Of a stretch of DNA of 64,000 bases, positions 45,423-54,597 are shown piece after piece (the first letter of the stretch is position 1; every line of letters starts with the position of its first letter). The notes beneath the pieces are model-generated. The model saw nothing but the letters and a program-made list of their open reading frames with translations, did not search any database and was not told where the DNA came from. The DNA is from CAXMQZ01 sp963707075 (GTDB lineage Bacteria; Acidobacteriota; Thermoanaerobaculia; Multivoradales; JAHEKO01): NCBI GenBank assembly GCA_963707075.1, contig CAVPOX010000001.1:434001-498000 (forward strand). Reading direction: 5' to 3'. Position numbers and translations under genes: made by a program.

Positions 45423-46003
45423 TCGGTTCTGCCGCAGCGTGGCGCCGCATGGTAAGGGTCTGGTTGCCGGGACTCTTGCTGCTGTTACTCAACCTGGCTG
45501 TCCTCTCGACCTACCGGATTCTGCTCGCCGGTCAAACCCAGATAAGCGCCTCGCGGGTCGAGCGGTTGAGTGGCGACCTGGAGGAACTGGAGGATTACCG
45601 TCAGGCCCTGGAGGATGTGATCGGTCGGGCCGAGGCCAATCGTGGTCGGATGGATGAGTTCTACAGCGGGTGGTTGTCATCGGAAGCCGACAGGCTGACC
45701 CAGGTCATTGGAGAGGTCAAGTCGATGGCGCGCCGGGCAGGCGTGCGAACGTCGGGATTTCGTTACCCGGACGAAGTGATCGAGAAAGTCGACCTCGTGC
45801 GACGCAACATCGAGTTTTCGGCCGAAGGCAGCTACAAGGCCATGCGCCAGTTCATCCACTCGCTCGAGCGATCGGATCAGTTCCTCATGCTGGAGACCAT
45901 CGGTGTCAGCGAGTCGGGAGATCAGACGCAGGAGATTCGCGTTCGATTCGGCGTCTCAACACTCTTCTTGAGTGCTGCCCAACCGCGAGGAGAGCAGGCG
46001 TGA
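45419..46003 (+). CDS. PilO-like inner-membrane assembly protein
   Basis: The product is 194 aa from ATG 45419, overlapping the PilN-like stop (ATGA). It has one transmembrane helix near the N-terminus (VWLPGLLLLLLNLAVLSTY), a coiled coil and a small alpha/beta domain (NIEFSAEGSYKAMRQFIHSL) that matches the PilO core. It forms the alignment complex with PilN. The frame is open 303 bp further upstream within pilN, which is a shadow. Confidence 0.78.
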   Translation: MIGSAAAWRRMVRVWLPGLLLLLLNLAVLSTYRILLAGQTQISASRVERLSGDLEELEDYRQALEDVIGRAEANRGRMDEFYSGWLSSEADRLTQVIGEVKSMARRAGVRTSGFRYPDEVIEKVDLVRRNIEFSAEGSYKAMRQFIHSLERSDQFLMLETIGVSESGDQTQEIRVRFGVSTLFLSAAQPRGEQA

Positions 46004-46602
46004 GCGAAAGCAGACGAAAACAGATTCTGCTGCTGGCACTCCTGGTGGTACTGGCTCTGGCGACCTGGTGGCGCCTGGCCCCGCGATTCTTCGGTGAAGG
46101 TCATTCCGGAACTGGGGGAGCTCGCGCAATCGGATCTGCGAGCGGTTCGGTCAGCGCCAGGAGAGCGGCGCTGCCGGAAGTGGTCGAGCTGAGACTGGAC
46201 GATCTCGAGGCGGCCAGCGGTGATCTCGAGCAAGGGAGGGACCCCTTCCACACCAGTCAGCCCGAGCCGACACCAAAGCCCGCGCCGGCGCCCGACCAGT
46301 CTGCTCTGCGAGAGGCGATGGAGCGCGCCCGCGTGGCAGCCGAAGCGAGGGAACAGATGGAGGCAGAGACCGTGCGCGCCGTGCCGAGGCCACCTCCCGT
46401 CGATGTCGTTTTTCTGGGTAGCTTTGGACCCAACAGAAAACGCTACGCAGTCTTCACCGACGGTAGCGAGATCTTCAACGCCGGAGAGGGAGAGGTGTTG
46501 AAGGACAAGTACGTTGTGGTGAGGATCGGATTCGAGTCCGCCGACCTCGAATTTGTCGGTTTTCCCGAAGCCCCAGCGCAGAGGTTGGAGATTGGAGGAT
46601 AA
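46000..46602 (+). CDS. PilP-like periplasmic linker protein
   Basis: The product is 200 aa from GTG 46000 (GTGA overlap). An N-terminal hydrophobic helix (ILLLALLVVLALATWW) anchors it; a Pro/Ala/Glu linker follows. The C-terminal domain (DVVFLGSFGPNRKRYAVFTD, EIFNAGEGEVLKDKYVVVRI) has the short beta-fold of PilP/GspC HR domains that contact the secretin N0 domain. It has no lipobox, unlike classical PilP. The assignment relies on fold pattern and position before the secretin. Confidence 0.7.
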   Translation: MSESRRKQILLLALLVVLALATWWRLAPRFFGEGHSGTGGARAIGSASGSVSARRAALPEVVELRLDDLEAASGDLEQGRDPFHTSQPEPTPKPAPAPDQSALREAMERARVAAEAREQMEAETVRAVPRPPPVDVVFLGSFGPNRKRYAVFTDGSEIFNAGEGEVLKDKYVVVRIGFESADLEFVGFPEAPAQRLEIGG

Positions 46603-46603
46603 G

Positions 46604-49162
46604 ATGCGGGCGATGCGCAAGATGCGAACCTGCGGTATCTGTCTGGCTGTCGTCCTCGCGCTGGTGAGCTGCTCGGGCTACAAGAGCGCCCGGCAGGCCC
46701 AGATCGCCGAGCAGGAAGGGGATTGGGATCAGGCGGTGCTGCAATACCTCGAGCTGATCGATCAGTACCCCGGAAACGTCTCCTATCGCACCGGCCTGAT
46801 GCGCGCGAAGCTGAAGGCTTCCCAGATGCACTTCGAGCGGGCCAAGAGTCTGCATGAAGCGGGCGCGCTCGACCGGGCTCTCGAGGAGTACCGGCAAGCA
46901 GTGCAGCTCGATCCCAGCAATCAGTATGCCCGTGTCGAGCTCGACAAGTTGATGGCGGAGATCGCGGTTGTCGAACGGGGTGCAGATCCCAAGCAGTCGC
47001 TGGAGGAGATGAAGGAGCGCACCCGCGGCTCCAGGGCGCAGCCGCCGGTTCTCAACCCGCGTTCGAACGAGCCGATCTCGCTGGCTTTTCCGCGGCCGGT
47101 TTCAGTTCAGGACATCTACATGGCTCTGGGAAAGGCCTTCGGGATCAATATTCTCTTCGATCCCAAGCTCAAGGACCAGGATGTGGCGATCGAGCTGGAA
47201 GAGGTGGTCGCGCAGGATGCCCTCGAGATCCTGATGCGCACCACCAACCATTTCTACAAGGTCCTCGACGAACACACCATCATTGTTGTCGAAGATTCTC
47301 CCCAGAACCGGCGGGCCTATGAAGATCTGGTGATTCAGACGTTCTTTCTGTCGAATGCCGAAGTCAAGGATGTCATGACCATGCTGCGCAGCCTGGTGGG
47401 AGCGAAGAATATTGCCGCCAACGATCAGCTCAACGCGATCGTTCTGCGTGACAGTGCCGACAAAGTCAAGGTCGCTGAGACCATCATCAGCACCAACGAC
47501 AAGTCTCGCGGCGAAGTCGTCGTGGATGTAGAGCTGCTCGAGATCGATACCAAGAAGTTGCAGGAGTTGGGTCTTCTGCTGAGCGACTATCAGATCACCC
47601 AGTTCCTGGACCCCTCCCTGCAAGTCGGTGACACCGGCGGGTTTCGCGTCTCGGATCTGGAGTTCATCAATCAGGGGGATTGGCTCGTCACCATTCCCAG
47701 TTTCACCTACGACTTCATGAAGCAGCGCACTGAAGCGCAGCTGCTGGCGAGTCCTCAGGTCCGGATCAGTGACGGTGAGAAGGCTCTGCTGCACATCGGT
47801 GACCAGGTCCCCATTCCGGTGACGACCTTCAGTAGCGCCAACACGATTGGTGGCAACATCGTTCCGATTACCTCCTTCCAGTATCAGGACATCGGGATCC
47901 GGTTGGATATCGAGCCGCGAATTCACCACAACAAGGAGATCACCCTCAAGCTCAAGGTGGAGGTGAGCGCGATCACCGGGTTCGTCGGTGGTGAGCAGTC
48001 CTCACAGCAGCCGATCATCGCGACCCGGCGCATCGAGTCCAATATCCGGCTGAAGGACGGTGAGACCAACTTTCTGGCGGGCCTCATCCGGACCGATGAG
48101 ACCACCACGGATACTGGTATCCCCGGCCTGATGGACATTCCCATAATCGGTCGCGTCTTTACCCACAAGAAAACCGACGTCGATCGCACCGACCTCATTC
48201 TGACGATGACCCCTCACATCATCCGGATTCCCAACATCGACGAGTCCGACCTCTTGCCCATCTGGGTCGGTACCGAAGCGAACATCACGTTTCGTGGCGG
48301 CAGCCCGCGGGTGGAGTCGAATGTAGAGGGGCCCTTCGACGAGGACGAAGACGAGGATGCGGAGAGGATCCGGGAGATGATCCGCCGGCGGATCCAGAAT
48401 CTGCCCCGCGGTTTGCAGAATGACGCTGAGGGTGAGGAGAGCGAAGGCGAAACCGTGCCGGCACCCGACCTCGCGCGACCTGGAACTCCGGGTGACCTGT
48501 TCGAAGGGGAGCTCGATCGCGACCCGGACGAGGAGTCCTTCGAAGAAGACGAGCCGCCGCTGGCCTGGCTTGCCGTCCCGTCGGAGCCACGAATCATGCC
48601 TGCAAGTTTCGCCTCGGCTGCTCACAGAGGATTCAGGCTGGCTGCGAACACCGCAGCAGAAGACAGTGCAGTCGGTCTCCGGCTACAACCCACCAAACCT
48701 GCAGTTGGAATAGGTGAACAGTTCGATGTGGAGCTGCTGATCGATGCCAGCCAGCCGGTGTCGCACGTACCCGTGACCTTGAGTTACGACGCCACCAGGC
48801 TGGAAGTCCTGGATGTCTGGTCGGGAGAGTTTCTCGGGGCGCGCCGGGACAGCCAGTTCATGGCGGAGTACTCGGACCCCGGAAACATAGTTCTCGGTGC
48901 CAGTCGGCTGGGAAATCGCCGGGGCGTTCAGGGCAAGGGGACGGTAGCCCACATTCGGTTCAGGGCGATCGCTCCCGGCCAGGCGGTGGTGAAGTTCGAC
49001 AAGGGCAGCCGCGTGCTCGATTCCGACCTGGCGCCGATTCGACCCCTCAGCAAGAAGCGAACGACCGTTCAGGTAGGGTCTGAGAAGGGATCGTCGGAAT
49101 CTTCCGATCAGATCGACGATACCTCGGGGCAGGAGCGGAGTGATCCTCCGATTCGCGGCTAG
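46604..49162 (+). CDS. Secretin with N-terminal TPR region and C-terminal cohesin-like domain
   Basis: The product is 852 aa. ATG 46604 follows GGAGGAT. A lipoprotein signal with lipobox LVSC (Cys23) and a TPR-like region (YLELIDQYPGNVSYRTGL; EEYRQAVQLDPSNQYARVEL) occupy residues 24-125. N0/N1-type domains start near 165 (SVQDIYMALGKAFGINILFD). The secretin core runs to about 565 with VVDVELLEIDTKKLQELGLL, ASPQVRISDGEKALLHIGDQ and GLMDIPIIGRVFTHKKTDVD. A 110-residue acidic linker then leads to a cohesin-like domain at about 690-820 (FDVELLIDASQPVSHVPVTL; AHIRFRAIAPGQAVVKF). It forms the outer-membrane channel of the operon's machine. Confidence 0.88.
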   Translation: MRAMRKMRTCGICLAVVLALVSCSGYKSARQAQIAEQEGDWDQAVLQYLELIDQYPGNVSYRTGLMRAKLKASQMHFERAKSLHEAGALDRALEEYRQAVQLDPSNQYARVELDKLMAEIAVVERGADPKQSLEEMKERTRGSRAQPPVLNPRSNEPISLAFPRPVSVQDIYMALGKAFGINILFDPKLKDQDVAIELEEVVAQDALEILMRTTNHFYKVLDEHTIIVVEDSPQNRRAYEDLVIQTFFLSNAEVKDVMTMLRSLVGAKNIAANDQLNAIVLRDSADKVKVAETIISTNDKSRGEVVVDVELLEIDTKKLQELGLLLSDYQITQFLDPSLQVGDTGGFRVSDLEFINQGDWLVTIPSFTYDFMKQRTEAQLLASPQVRISDGEKALLHIGDQVPIPVTTFSSANTIGGNIVPITSFQYQDIGIRLDIEPRIHHNKEITLKLKVEVSAITGFVGGEQSSQQPIIATRRIESNIRLKDGETNFLAGLIRTDETTTDTGIPGLMDIPIIGRVFTHKKTDVDRTDLILTMTPHIIRIPNIDESDLLPIWVGTEANITFRGGSPRVESNVEGPFDEDEDEDAERIREMIRRRIQNLPRGLQNDAEGEESEGETVPAPDLARPGTPGDLFEGELDRDPDEESFEEDEPPLAWLAVPSEPRIMPASFASAAHRGFRLAANTAAEDSAVGLRLQPTKPAVGIGEQFDVELLIDASQPVSHVPVTLSYDATRLEVLDVWSGEFLGARRDSQFMAEYSDPGNIVLGASRLGNRRGVQGKGTVAHIRFRAIAPGQAVVKFDKGSRVLDSDLAPIRPLSKKRTTVQVGSEKGSSESSDQIDDTSGQERSDPPIRG

Positions 49163-49180
49163 CCGAAGGAAGCTCCGAGG

Positions 49181-49657
49181 ATGGCTCGATCCGAGCATCA
49201 CACCAGGCGTCGCTCCGGGTACACCATGGTGGAGCTCGTACTGGTGTCTACCCTGCTGGTGATCCTGGCAGCGGTGGCCCTGCCGACCTCCAAGTACACG
49301 GTGAGACGTGCCAAGGAGATGGAGCTACGTTCGTCCCTCAGAGAGATGCGTAACGCCATCGATGAATTCAAGCGCTATAGCGATGCGGGACTCATCGTGG
49401 TCGAGCGCGGCACCGATGGTTATCCGGGAGAGCTCGAATTACTTGTCGAAGGGGTGGACCTGGTCGGACAGATCGACAAACAGGTGCGGTTTCTGCGCCG
49501 TATTCCGCGTGATCCGATGACCGGCGAGTACGAGTGGGGCTTGCGCAGCTATCAGGATGAGTTCGACTCGAATTCGTGGGGCGGTGAGAACGTCTTCGAT
49601 GTCTACAGTCTGAGCGAAGGCGTCGGTCTGAATGGACTGCCTTACAGGGAGTGGTGA
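49181..49657 (+). CDS. Pseudopilin (GspG-like)
   Basis: The product is 158 aa. The leader ending RRSG precedes YTMVELVLVSTLLVILAAVA, with Glu at +5 of the mature helix. The C-terminal part has the GspG pattern (GYPGELELLVEG; FLRRIPRDPMTGEYEWGLRS). The gene lies 18 bp after the secretin and carries no promoter of its own. Prepilin peptidase at 18 kb should process it. Confidence 0.86.
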   Translation: MARSEHHTRRRSGYTMVELVLVSTLLVILAAVALPTSKYTVRRAKEMELRSSLREMRNAIDEFKRYSDAGLIVVERGTDGYPGELELLVEGVDLVGQIDKQVRFLRRIPRDPMTGEYEWGLRSYQDEFDSNSWGGENVFDVYSLSEGVGLNGLPYREW

Positions 49658-50079
49658 TGAGGAGAAGGAAACCATGGGGTGGCTTCACGCTGTTGGAGTT
49701 GATCATCGTTATCGCGGTGATCGGGATTCTGGCCACTATCGCGTTGCCGGCACTCAAGGATGTCCCTCGCAAGGCCGCCGAATCGGTGCTCAAGACCGAT
49801 CTGCGGATCTTCCGCGACATCATCGACCAGTATCACGGCGACAAGGGACACTATCCGCCGACGTTGGAAGCCCTGGTAGAGAGCGGATACCTGAGGGATT
49901 TGCCGAGGGACCCGTTTACCAAGAGTAACGAGACCTGGCAGGTGGTCTACGAGGATCTGAATCTCGAGGACTTCCCTGCAGAGACCGATCTACCCGAAGA
50001 TATGCAGCCCGGTATCATCGATGTGCACTCGGGCTCTGAGCTGCCGAGCCTCGATGGGACGCCTTACAACACATGGTGA
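49657..50079 (+). CDS. Pseudopilin (GspG-like), second copy
   Basis: The product is 140 aa from ATG 49657, which shares a base with the previous stop (TGATG). The leader MRRRKPWGG is followed by FTLLELIIVIAVIGILATIA with Glu at +5. The C-terminal region (DKGHYPPTLEALVESGYLRD; LPRDPFTKSNETWQVVYE) is typical of the major pseudopilin GspG. It is the best candidate for the major subunit of this system. Confidence 0.87.
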   Translation: MRRRKPWGGFTLLELIIVIAVIGILATIALPALKDVPRKAAESVLKTDLRIFRDIIDQYHGDKGHYPPTLEALVESGYLRDLPRDPFTKSNETWQVVYEDLNLEDFPAETDLPEDMQPGIIDVHSGSELPSLDGTPYNTW

Positions 50080-50810
50080 GATCCCTTCACTGCAGCGAAC
50101 GTGGGTTCACTCTGGTGGGGATGATCATCGTCTTCACCGTCATGACGGTGCTGCTGTCGGCCGCGATGCCCCTGTGGAGCAAGATGATCCAGCGGGACAA
50201 GGAAGAAGAGTTGATCTTTCGGGGACTGCAATATGCGGAGGCCATTCGGGTTTTCCAGCTTCGCAATGGACGCTTGCCTCTGCGCCTCGAGGAGTTGGTG
50301 ATCGTGCGCCCACGATCCATCCGTCAACTGTGGAAGGATCCGATGACCGAGAACGGCGAGTGGGGCCTCATCTACGCTCAGGTCGATCCAGGTCGGCGCG
50401 GGCAACGCGGACGGCGTGGGCGTGGCGTGGCGCCGCAGCAGGAGCCCCAGACCTTTGGCGGCTCGGCACCCCGCCCCCTGGGTGGTGAGGAATCCCGGGC
50501 ATCCCGGCGCGGCCAAACCGCTCGGGCAGTCGCACCCATCATGGGGGTCCACAGCCTCAGCGATGACGAGGCAATCAAGAACTTCTTCGGGGGTGGCAAG
50601 CACAGTGATTGGCGGTTCACGGTCGACCTGGTGCCGGTGGCGAACCTCTCGCCGGACTCGTTGAGCCCGGTGCGAGCCAATGCCCGCTGGGTCGGACGAC
50701 CCTTTCCACCGGATTTGGCGCCAGCCCAGGGGACCACGCCTGAACAGTCTGGGCAAGGCCCAGGAACGCGCACGAAGAGACGCAGGGTGAATCGCAGCGG
50801 TGGTGACTGA
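50073..50810 (+). CDS. Pseudopilin lacking the conserved Glu+5, with Arg/Gly-rich insert
   Basis: The product is 245 aa. The leader MVRSLHCSERG precedes FTLVGMIIVFTVMTVLLSAA: the position of the canonical Glu+5 is Gly. After a GspG-type segment (RNGRLPLRLEELVI; LWKDPMTENGEWGLIYAQ) comes an Arg/Gly-rich stretch (PGRRGQRGRRGRGVAPQQ) and a basic C-terminus. Loss of Glu+5 is known for the tip pseudopilin GspK, so a tip or initiation role is a possible reading. It overlaps the previous gene by 7 bp and the next by about 11. Confidence 0.8.
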   Translation: MVRSLHCSERGFTLVGMIIVFTVMTVLLSAAMPLWSKMIQRDKEEELIFRGLQYAEAIRVFQLRNGRLPLRLEELVIVRPRSIRQLWKDPMTENGEWGLIYAQVDPGRRGQRGRRGRGVAPQQEPQTFGGSAPRPLGGEESRASRRGQTARAVAPIMGVHSLSDDEAIKNFFGGGKHSDWRFTVDLVPVANLSPDSLSPVRANARWVGRPFPPDLAPAQGTTPEQSGQGPGTRTKRRRVNRSGGD

Positions 50811-51258
50811 CTCAGTTCTTATCCCGGTACGGCGCTTGGCGCACGCCAAGGGGCTGCCCCTACCGGAGTATGCCTCGACGGGCAGCTCCGGTCTCGATCT
50901 TCGCGCCGCCATCGGTCGCCAGCTCTCAGTCGACCCCGGGGAGCGGATCCAGGTTCCTACCGGATTGATTCTCGAGCTTCCGCCGGGGTGGGAAGGACAG
51001 GTACGACCGCGCAGCGGTCTGGCCTGGAGACGCGGGGTCACGTTGCTCAATACACCCGGCACCATCGACAGCGATTACCGAGGCGAGATCATGGTTCTGC
51101 TGGTCAATCTCGGGCAGGAGACTTTCGTCATCGAGCGCGGGGATCGCGTCGCTCAGTTGGTGGTGGCACCGGTGTCGCGTGCGAGGTGCGTCGAGAGGCA
51201 TCAGCTCGGCACCACTGAGCGAGGTGAGGGCGGCTTTGGCTCGACTGGAGTCGACTGA
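50800..51258 (+). CDS. dut: dUTP diphosphatase
   Basis: The product is 152 aa of the trimeric dUTPase type, which hydrolyses dUTP to dUMP and PPi. Motifs: GLDLRAA (1), RPRSGLAW (2), GTIDSDYRGEIMV (3, with catalytic Asp and Tyr), GDRVAQLVVAPV (4) and RGEGGFGSTG (5). GTG 50800 or the next codon GTG 50803 may start it; both overlap the pseudopilin gene. It is the last gene of the operon; its link to secretion is probably only positional. Confidence 0.94.
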   Translation: MVTDSVLIPVRRLAHAKGLPLPEYASTGSSGLDLRAAIGRQLSVDPGERIQVPTGLILELPPGWEGQVRPRSGLAWRRGVTLLNTPGTIDSDYRGEIMVLLVNLGQETFVIERGDRVAQLVVAPVSRARCVERHQLGTTERGEGGFGSTGVD

Positions 51259-51538
51259 GCACCCTGATTTCGTCGATGGCCCTGTCCAAAAATATGAATC
51301 CGCGGCCACCGGTAGCCAACAGGAATTCGGTGATATAGACTGCCAGCACCGTAGGAAAACCAGGCCTCGACTGGACCGGCGGAGTTAGCGAAAAGTGGCC
51401 TTACTGACACACTGTTGTCACCTTTGGGCCAACCCTTGTCCGCTACTCTTGGTCCTTGCAGCGCATCTGTCAGGGGGATCCAACCCTCTGCCAAGTTGAG
51501 ATCTTTTATCCCAAATCCCTTTTTCTTGGAGGACTGCC

Positions 51539-54532
51539 ATGAACCCTGAATTTCGTCGACGCCCAACATTCGGACTTACTCTTGGCATATTCCTTGTTGC
51601 CGGCTTCCTGTTGGTCTCGGGCCTTGCCCAGGCCCAGCAGCCAGTCGGGCATCTGCAGGGCCGTGTCTTCGATGAATCCGGTGCCTTGCTGCCCGGAGTC
51701 TCGGTTGTCGTGACCAATATCGACACTGGAGCAGAGCGTCCGGTCATCACCAACGCCCAGGGGTTCTGGAGCGCCAGGTCCCTTCAACCCGGCCGCTACA
51801 CGCTCACCGGTTCACTCGAAGGGATGCAGACTGTGCAGCGCGAGGACATCGAGCTGCTGGTTGGCCAGGTCCTCGACGTGGATATGACCATGCAAATCGG
51901 TGCCACCACCGACCTCATTACGGTCACCGGTGAATCTCCGCTCATCGAGGTGAGCCGTTCGGAGCCCGCCAGCTACATCACCGCCCAGGAGATCCAGAAC
52001 ATTCCGATTGTGGGACGGGACTTCAAGCAGTTCGCCCTGCTCAATCCGACCGTCAGGGAAGATTCTCAGCGCGGCTTCATCACCATGAGTGGGCAGCGAG
52101 GCGTGTACTCGGGGATGAACATCGACGGAGCCTCCGGTAAGAACGCCTTCTTTGGTTACGGCAACGGCGGCGAGGCGACGGAGAATGATGGTCTGGTCGT
52201 GGCGCAGGAGTCAGTCAAGGAATTCCAGGTCATCCAGAACGGTTTCGCACCCGAGTACGGCCTCGACGGCGGTGGGTTCATCAATGTCGTGACCAAGTCC
52301 GGCACGAACGAGTACCACGGTAGTGCCTTCTACTACACGACAGACGAGTCATTGGCAGAAGATATTCCCGCGACCCCGGTGGACAAGTACCGCGATCCCG
52401 ACGCCCAGGACATCAAGCCCGACGAGTTCAATCGGCAGAACTGGGGTCTGACCGGCGGTGGCCCCATCGTTCGCGACAAGGCCCACTTCTTTCTTTCCTA
52501 CGATCACACCCAGCGGACCAATCCGTTCGTCGACCGTCTGAGCACACGGGGGGCCTACGATGCGGTGCTGCAGCGTGCCCAGACCCAGCCGGAGTTCGCC
52601 GATCTGCTCATCGGTTACACCCCCAACAACGACGGTGTGGCGGCGCCCGACCCGGTGAACGGCAGAACCGCTCAGGGGCTGTTCGAGCGCGACGTCGACA
52701 ACGTCATCCTGTTGGGCAAGTTCGATTTCTACCCCAATGATATCCACTCCGCGTCGCTGCGTTACAACTACACCGATTACGAGCGCACCAGCACTTTCCT
52801 GGACGAGGAGTCACTGAAGCAGGAGAGGGTGGACTCGATCATCGGCTCGTGGGTCATGGTGGTGGGGGACAGCGGCCTCAACGACTTCCGCTTTCAGTAC
52901 GCCACCGACGATCTCAATCGTGGCAATCTGCGGGATGGCTCCGATTTCGTCGCGCAGGTCCGCTTCCAGTTCCCGGAGACGTCCAGCGACTCATTGGGGA
53001 AGTTCGACTTCCTGCCTATCGTCGCGAATACGCAACAGTTCGAGTTCAGAGAGAATTTTTCCTACTTCTTCGGCAAGCACGACACGAAGTTCGGTATCCA
53101 TTACTCCTCGGACAACATGGCGCAGCTGTTTGCCGGCTCCCGGGACGGTCGCTACGACTACCGCTCGATGGATAACTTCCTGAACAACGTTGACTCTGCC
53201 GTGCGTATCTACTTCGGCAACGTGCAGTATCCGAACTACGATGAGACCCAGGATGTCTGGGCGATCTACGCCCAGGATATGTGGAAGCCGACGGCCCGTT
53301 TGTCGGTCAACTATGGCCTCCGCTGGGGCAAGACCGACAATCCGAGCGGTCTCGAGCACGTCCTTGCGGTGGGACAGAACATTCCCGACGACGACCACAT
53401 CTCGCCGCGAGTTGGCTTTGCCTGGCAACTGAGTGACGACGGTCGCGATGTCCTCCGTGGCGGTTATGGTGTCTTCTACGGCCGAACCCCCACCTTGCTC
53501 TTTGCCAGTCAGGTGCAGGAGAACGGCCTCTATCCGAACTACGGGCGGGTTGTTGTGTCGCCTGGCCAGACCGGACACGTGCCGTTGGGCACGCCCATCA
53601 ACAACGAGAGTCCACCCGTGGAGACGATTCCTTCGACCTCCTATCTGGACCCCTCCTTCCGCGACGCGCGGAATCAGCGCTTCAACCTTGGATACGAGCG
53701 GCAGATAGGCAGTCTGTGGACGGCCAGTGTCGACTTGCTCTATTCGGAGGGAGACTTCCTGCAGCGCAACTATAACGACAACATCGCGGTCCAGAGTCTC
53801 GATCAGTACGGTCGCCCCGACTATGGACGTGTCCTGCTCGACCCCAACTTCAACACGATCTTCGTCCGACGCTCGGACGGAACTTCCGAGTACACGGCGA
53901 TCACCCTCAAAGCCGTCCGGCGTTTTGCCGGCCGCTACTCGCTCCAGGCCCACTACACCTGGTCCGAGGACAAGGACGACGACTCCAACGAGCGCAATGC
54001 CACCGATCTGACGGTCTCCAACCAGAACGATCCGGGGTACGACTATGGGATTTCGGACCGGGATGTGCCCCACCGATTCGTCCTCGTCGGCACCTCGAAC
54101 CTGCCTCTTGGGTTCAGGGTCAGCGGTACCGCAAAGTACGAGTCAGGCACCCCCTGGACGGCCCATGATCCGAATGTCTTCGGAGCCAACTGCTCGGGTC
54201 CCGTCTGTCCTGCACCTCGCGCCATCATCGGCGGTGGTGTGGTGGATCGGAACACCTTCCGCAACGATTCGATCACCCAGGTCGATGTGCGAGCCGGCTG
54301 GGTGTGGGGCTTCAGGGATTCAGGCGAGCTCGAGCTCTTTGCCGAGGTGTTCAACCTTTTCAACGAATCGGCCTTTTCTGTCGACGAGCTCTACAACCAG
54401 ACCATGAACGCCTTCGACGTCACGGATCAGCAAAAGTGGGATCCGGCGGGCTCGAATGCCGAGTTCGGCCTCGAGGATGTGCGGGTGTCGACGCCGCGGT
54501 TCATCCAGTTCGGTGTTCGCGTGAGGATTTAG
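51539..54532 (+). CDS. Oar-like TonB-dependent receptor
   Basis: The product is 997 aa; ATG 51539 follows GGAGG. A signal peptide (to ~33, ending LAQAQ) precedes a carboxypeptidase-regulatory-like beta domain (GHLQGRVFDESGALLPGVSV), then a plug domain (YITAQEIQNIPIVGRDFKQF; VAQESVKEFQVIQNGFAPEY) and a large outer-membrane barrel (GGPIVRDKAHFFLSYDHTQR; HRFVLVGTSNLPLGFRVSGT) ending FIQFGVRVRI. Such Oar/SusC-like proteins are expanded in Acidobacteria; the substrate is unknown. A strong terminator follows. The 280-bp upstream gap after dut must hold its promoter, but I see no convincing -35/-10 pair. Confidence 0.88.
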   Translation: MNPEFRRRPTFGLTLGIFLVAGFLLVSGLAQAQQPVGHLQGRVFDESGALLPGVSVVVTNIDTGAERPVITNAQGFWSARSLQPGRYTLTGSLEGMQTVQREDIELLVGQVLDVDMTMQIGATTDLITVTGESPLIEVSRSEPASYITAQEIQNIPIVGRDFKQFALLNPTVREDSQRGFITMSGQRGVYSGMNIDGASGKNAFFGYGNGGEATENDGLVVAQESVKEFQVIQNGFAPEYGLDGGGFINVVTKSGTNEYHGSAFYYTTDESLAEDIPATPVDKYRDPDAQDIKPDEFNRQNWGLTGGGPIVRDKAHFFLSYDHTQRTNPFVDRLSTRGAYDAVLQRAQTQPEFADLLIGYTPNNDGVAAPDPVNGRTAQGLFERDVDNVILLGKFDFYPNDIHSASLRYNYTDYERTSTFLDEESLKQERVDSIIGSWVMVVGDSGLNDFRFQYATDDLNRGNLRDGSDFVAQVRFQFPETSSDSLGKFDFLPIVANTQQFEFRENFSYFFGKHDTKFGIHYSSDNMAQLFAGSRDGRYDYRSMDNFLNNVDSAVRIYFGNVQYPNYDETQDVWAIYAQDMWKPTARLSVNYGLRWGKTDNPSGLEHVLAVGQNIPDDDHISPRVGFAWQLSDDGRDVLRGGYGVFYGRTPTLLFASQVQENGLYPNYGRVVVSPGQTGHVPLGTPINNESPPVETIPSTSYLDPSFRDARNQRFNLGYERQIGSLWTASVDLLYSEGDFLQRNYNDNIAVQSLDQYGRPDYGRVLLDPNFNTIFVRRSDGTSEYTAITLKAVRRFAGRYSLQAHYTWSEDKDDDSNERNATDLTVSNQNDPGYDYGISDRDVPHRFVLVGTSNLPLGFRVSGTAKYESGTPWTAHDPNVFGANCSGPVCPAPRAIIGGGVVDRNTFRNDSITQVDVRAGWVWGFRDSGELELFAEVFNLFNESAFSVDELYNQTMNAFDVTDQQKWDPAGSNAEFGLEDVRVSTPRFIQFGVRVRI

Positions 54533-54560
54533 CGCTCAACGCGCGACGATGGTTTTCGTC

Positions 54561-54597
54561 GAGCGGCGCCAGGGTCAGTCCCCGGCGCCGCTCTTTT
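54561..54597 (+). terminator. Rho-independent terminator of the TonB receptor gene
   Basis: A perfect 10-bp stem GAGCGGCGCC/GGCGCCGCTC is followed by TTTT. It begins 28 bp after the receptor stop and overlaps the end of the convergent CRTAC1-like gene, whose stop codon lies in the loop. Confidence 0.85.
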
